From assembly GCA_012032065.1 (NCBI GenBank), contig JAAURV010000039.1, forward strand, positions 1 to 15,192: DNA of 15,192 nt. The letters are read 5' to 3'. Both the position numbers and the translations under genes were made by a program. The stretch is from Hyphomicrobiales bacterium. Its GTDB lineage: Bacteria; Pseudomonadota; Alphaproteobacteria; Rhizobiales; Aestuariivirgaceae. This document shows, in pieces, positions 15,182 to 15,192 of the stretch. The notes under the pieces were generated by a model, which did no database searches, was not told where the DNA came from, and worked only from the letters and a program-made list of their open reading frames with translations. How positions within the stretch are numbered: the first letter of the stretch is position 1; the number at the start of each line of letters is the position of its first letter.

Positions 15182-15192
15182 ATGAGCGGAGA
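15182..15192 (+). CDS. Possible start of the next gene, probably the transporter ATPase (3' partial)
   Basis: An ATG (M-S-G) begins 4 bp after the BMP stop and runs off the window end. BMP binding-protein genes are usually followed directly by an ATP-binding protein gene. No good ribosome binding site is visible, so this rests mainly on position. Confidence 0.25.

Noticed and set aside
1..15192. CRISPR arrays, rRNA genes, insertion sequences or transposase genes
   Set aside because: No regularly spaced repeats, rRNA-like sequence or transposase motifs were seen anywhere in the window.

Overview
The window looks like a high-GC alphaproteobacterial chromosome, most probably Hyphomicrobiales/Rhizobiales or a close relative. 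The clues are codon choice, a Tat-exported BMP-type binding protein, a tRNA-Val(GAC) fragment of alphaproteobacterial type, and a palindromic intergenic repeat whose arms resemble the interspersed repeats of this group. No database search was possible, so the placement is an inference.

Layout. (1) Positions 1-755 hold the 3' part of a PanB-like gene whose metal-binding residues appear to be replaced. (2) Positions 756-1257 are non-coding and contain the 3' half of a tRNA-Val gene (921-964), which looks like an attachment-site scar. (3) Positions 1270-12150 are six tightly packed genes on the + strand with gaps of 9-11 bp or overlaps, almost certainly one transcript. In order they encode a cysteine-rich secreted di-haem cytochrome c, a membrane-anchored protein of a family I cannot name, a secreted mono-haem cytochrome c, two paralogous membrane-anchored di-haem cytochromes c of the RoxA/di-haem peroxidase type, and a large patatin-like phospholipase whose catalytic domain is interrupted by about ten membrane segments. 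(4) Positions 12207-12335 form a multi-arm palindromic repeat that probably also ends that operon. (5) A small secreted protein lies at 12491-12757. (6) On the - strand, a yeast-type cytosine deaminase is followed by a DUF2314 protein with a possible frameshift in its signal peptide. (7) Divergent from these is a BMP-family ABC transporter binding protein, and the next gene may start at the window's last bases.

How the genes may work together. The six-gene operon is the most interesting part. Seven c-type haem sites on four exported proteins are coupled to a membrane phospholipase and an unknown membrane-anchored protein. RoxA-type di-haem proteins cleave C=C bonds with oxygen, and the related MauG/CcpA proteins use peroxide. 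A patatin releases fatty acids from lipids. A reasonable but untested hypothesis is an envelope system that oxidises, detoxifies or remodels unsaturated lipids or lipid peroxides. The cytosine deaminase and BMP transporter suggest a separate nucleobase/nucleoside uptake and salvage locus.
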